Positions 15,979 through 16,120 of a DNA stretch of 16,120 bases are shown in pieces. The position numbers and the translations under genes were made by a program. Source of the stretch: Rhodospirillales bacterium (GTDB lineage: Bacteria; Pseudomonadota; Alphaproteobacteria; UBA828); assembly GCA_026712885.1 (NCBI GenBank), contig JAPOPO010000425.1, forward strand, positions 1 to 16,120, given 5' to 3'. Within the stretch, counting starts at the first letter, position 1; each line of letters opens with the position of its first letter. The notes under the pieces are model-generated. The model was not told where the DNA came from and made no database searches. It saw nothing but the letters and a program-made list of their open reading frames with translations.

Positions 15979-16120
15979 CGGCGCCCCCGCGGCGCCCCCC
16001 CCGAATCCGCCCGCCGGGGGGGCGGCGCCGGCGGCGCGCCCCCCCCCTGTTTGGGAAAGGGGGGCGGGGAGGCGCGGGGGAGGAGGGGGGGCGCGGGGGG
16101 CGGCGGGGCCGGGGCGCCGC
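15979..16120. other. G/C homopolymer-rich terminal segment, probable assembly or sequencing artefact
   Basis: The last ~140 bases consist almost only of G and C, with many runs of six or more identical bases and very few A or T. Coding sequence in the rest of the window, although GC-rich, never looks like this. The change falls inside what should be the start of the SDR gene, where ordinary sequence is expected. I read it as poor-quality contig-end sequence, not as a biological repeat. Confidence 0.7.

Overview
The window is GC-rich chromosomal DNA from an alphaproteobacterium. The best single indication is the order prmC, DUF4167 gene, clpB; the DUF4167 family is essentially alphaproteobacterial. 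A purple non-sulfur or Rhodospirillales-like lineage is my guess, but the sequence does not fix the order or genus. The last ~140 bases are almost pure G/C homopolymer runs and look like a degraded contig or read end, so the DNA probably comes from a draft or metagenome assembly.

Left part (1-3724, plus strand): the 3' end of prmC (release-factor glutamine methyltransferase), a DUF4167 protein with a Gln/Pro-rich low-complexity tail, and a complete clpB disaggregase. A very good sigma-32 (RpoH) heat-shock promoter match precedes clpB, and the 5' leader may contain two small hairpins. The clpB start is best placed at 1121, not at the upstream in-frame ATG at 1100.

Middle part (3822-7275, minus strand): a very large exported M23 peptidoglycan endopeptidase with five copies of an OapA/LysM-like module, preceded by a small DUF465/YdcH-family gene. 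A roughly 330-base divergent intergenic region follows.

Next plus-strand run (7602-12505): a WecA/TagO-type polyprenyl-phosphate sugar-1-phosphate transferase, a CapD/FlaA1-type UDP-sugar 4,6-dehydratase that has lost most of its usual membrane and accessory nucleotide-binding region, purH, and a ribokinase-type PfkB kinase. The gaps are short and the genes could be co-transcribed. The first two would start a surface glycan, and purH makes IMP. The kinase would supply ribose-5-phosphate, the precursor of PRPP.

Right part (12500 to the end, minus strand): a compact four-gene set reading SDR oxidoreductase, ketopantoate-reductase-like protein, RraA/HMG-aldolase-like protein and MtnA-like aldose-1-phosphate isomerase. 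An ATGA overlap joins the last two. No usual methionine-salvage partner is present, so this is the best candidate for an uncharacterised metabolic module. The SDR lacks the usual catalytic serine, and its N-terminus runs into the damaged window end. No tRNA, rRNA, CRISPR array, insertion sequence or phage gene was seen.
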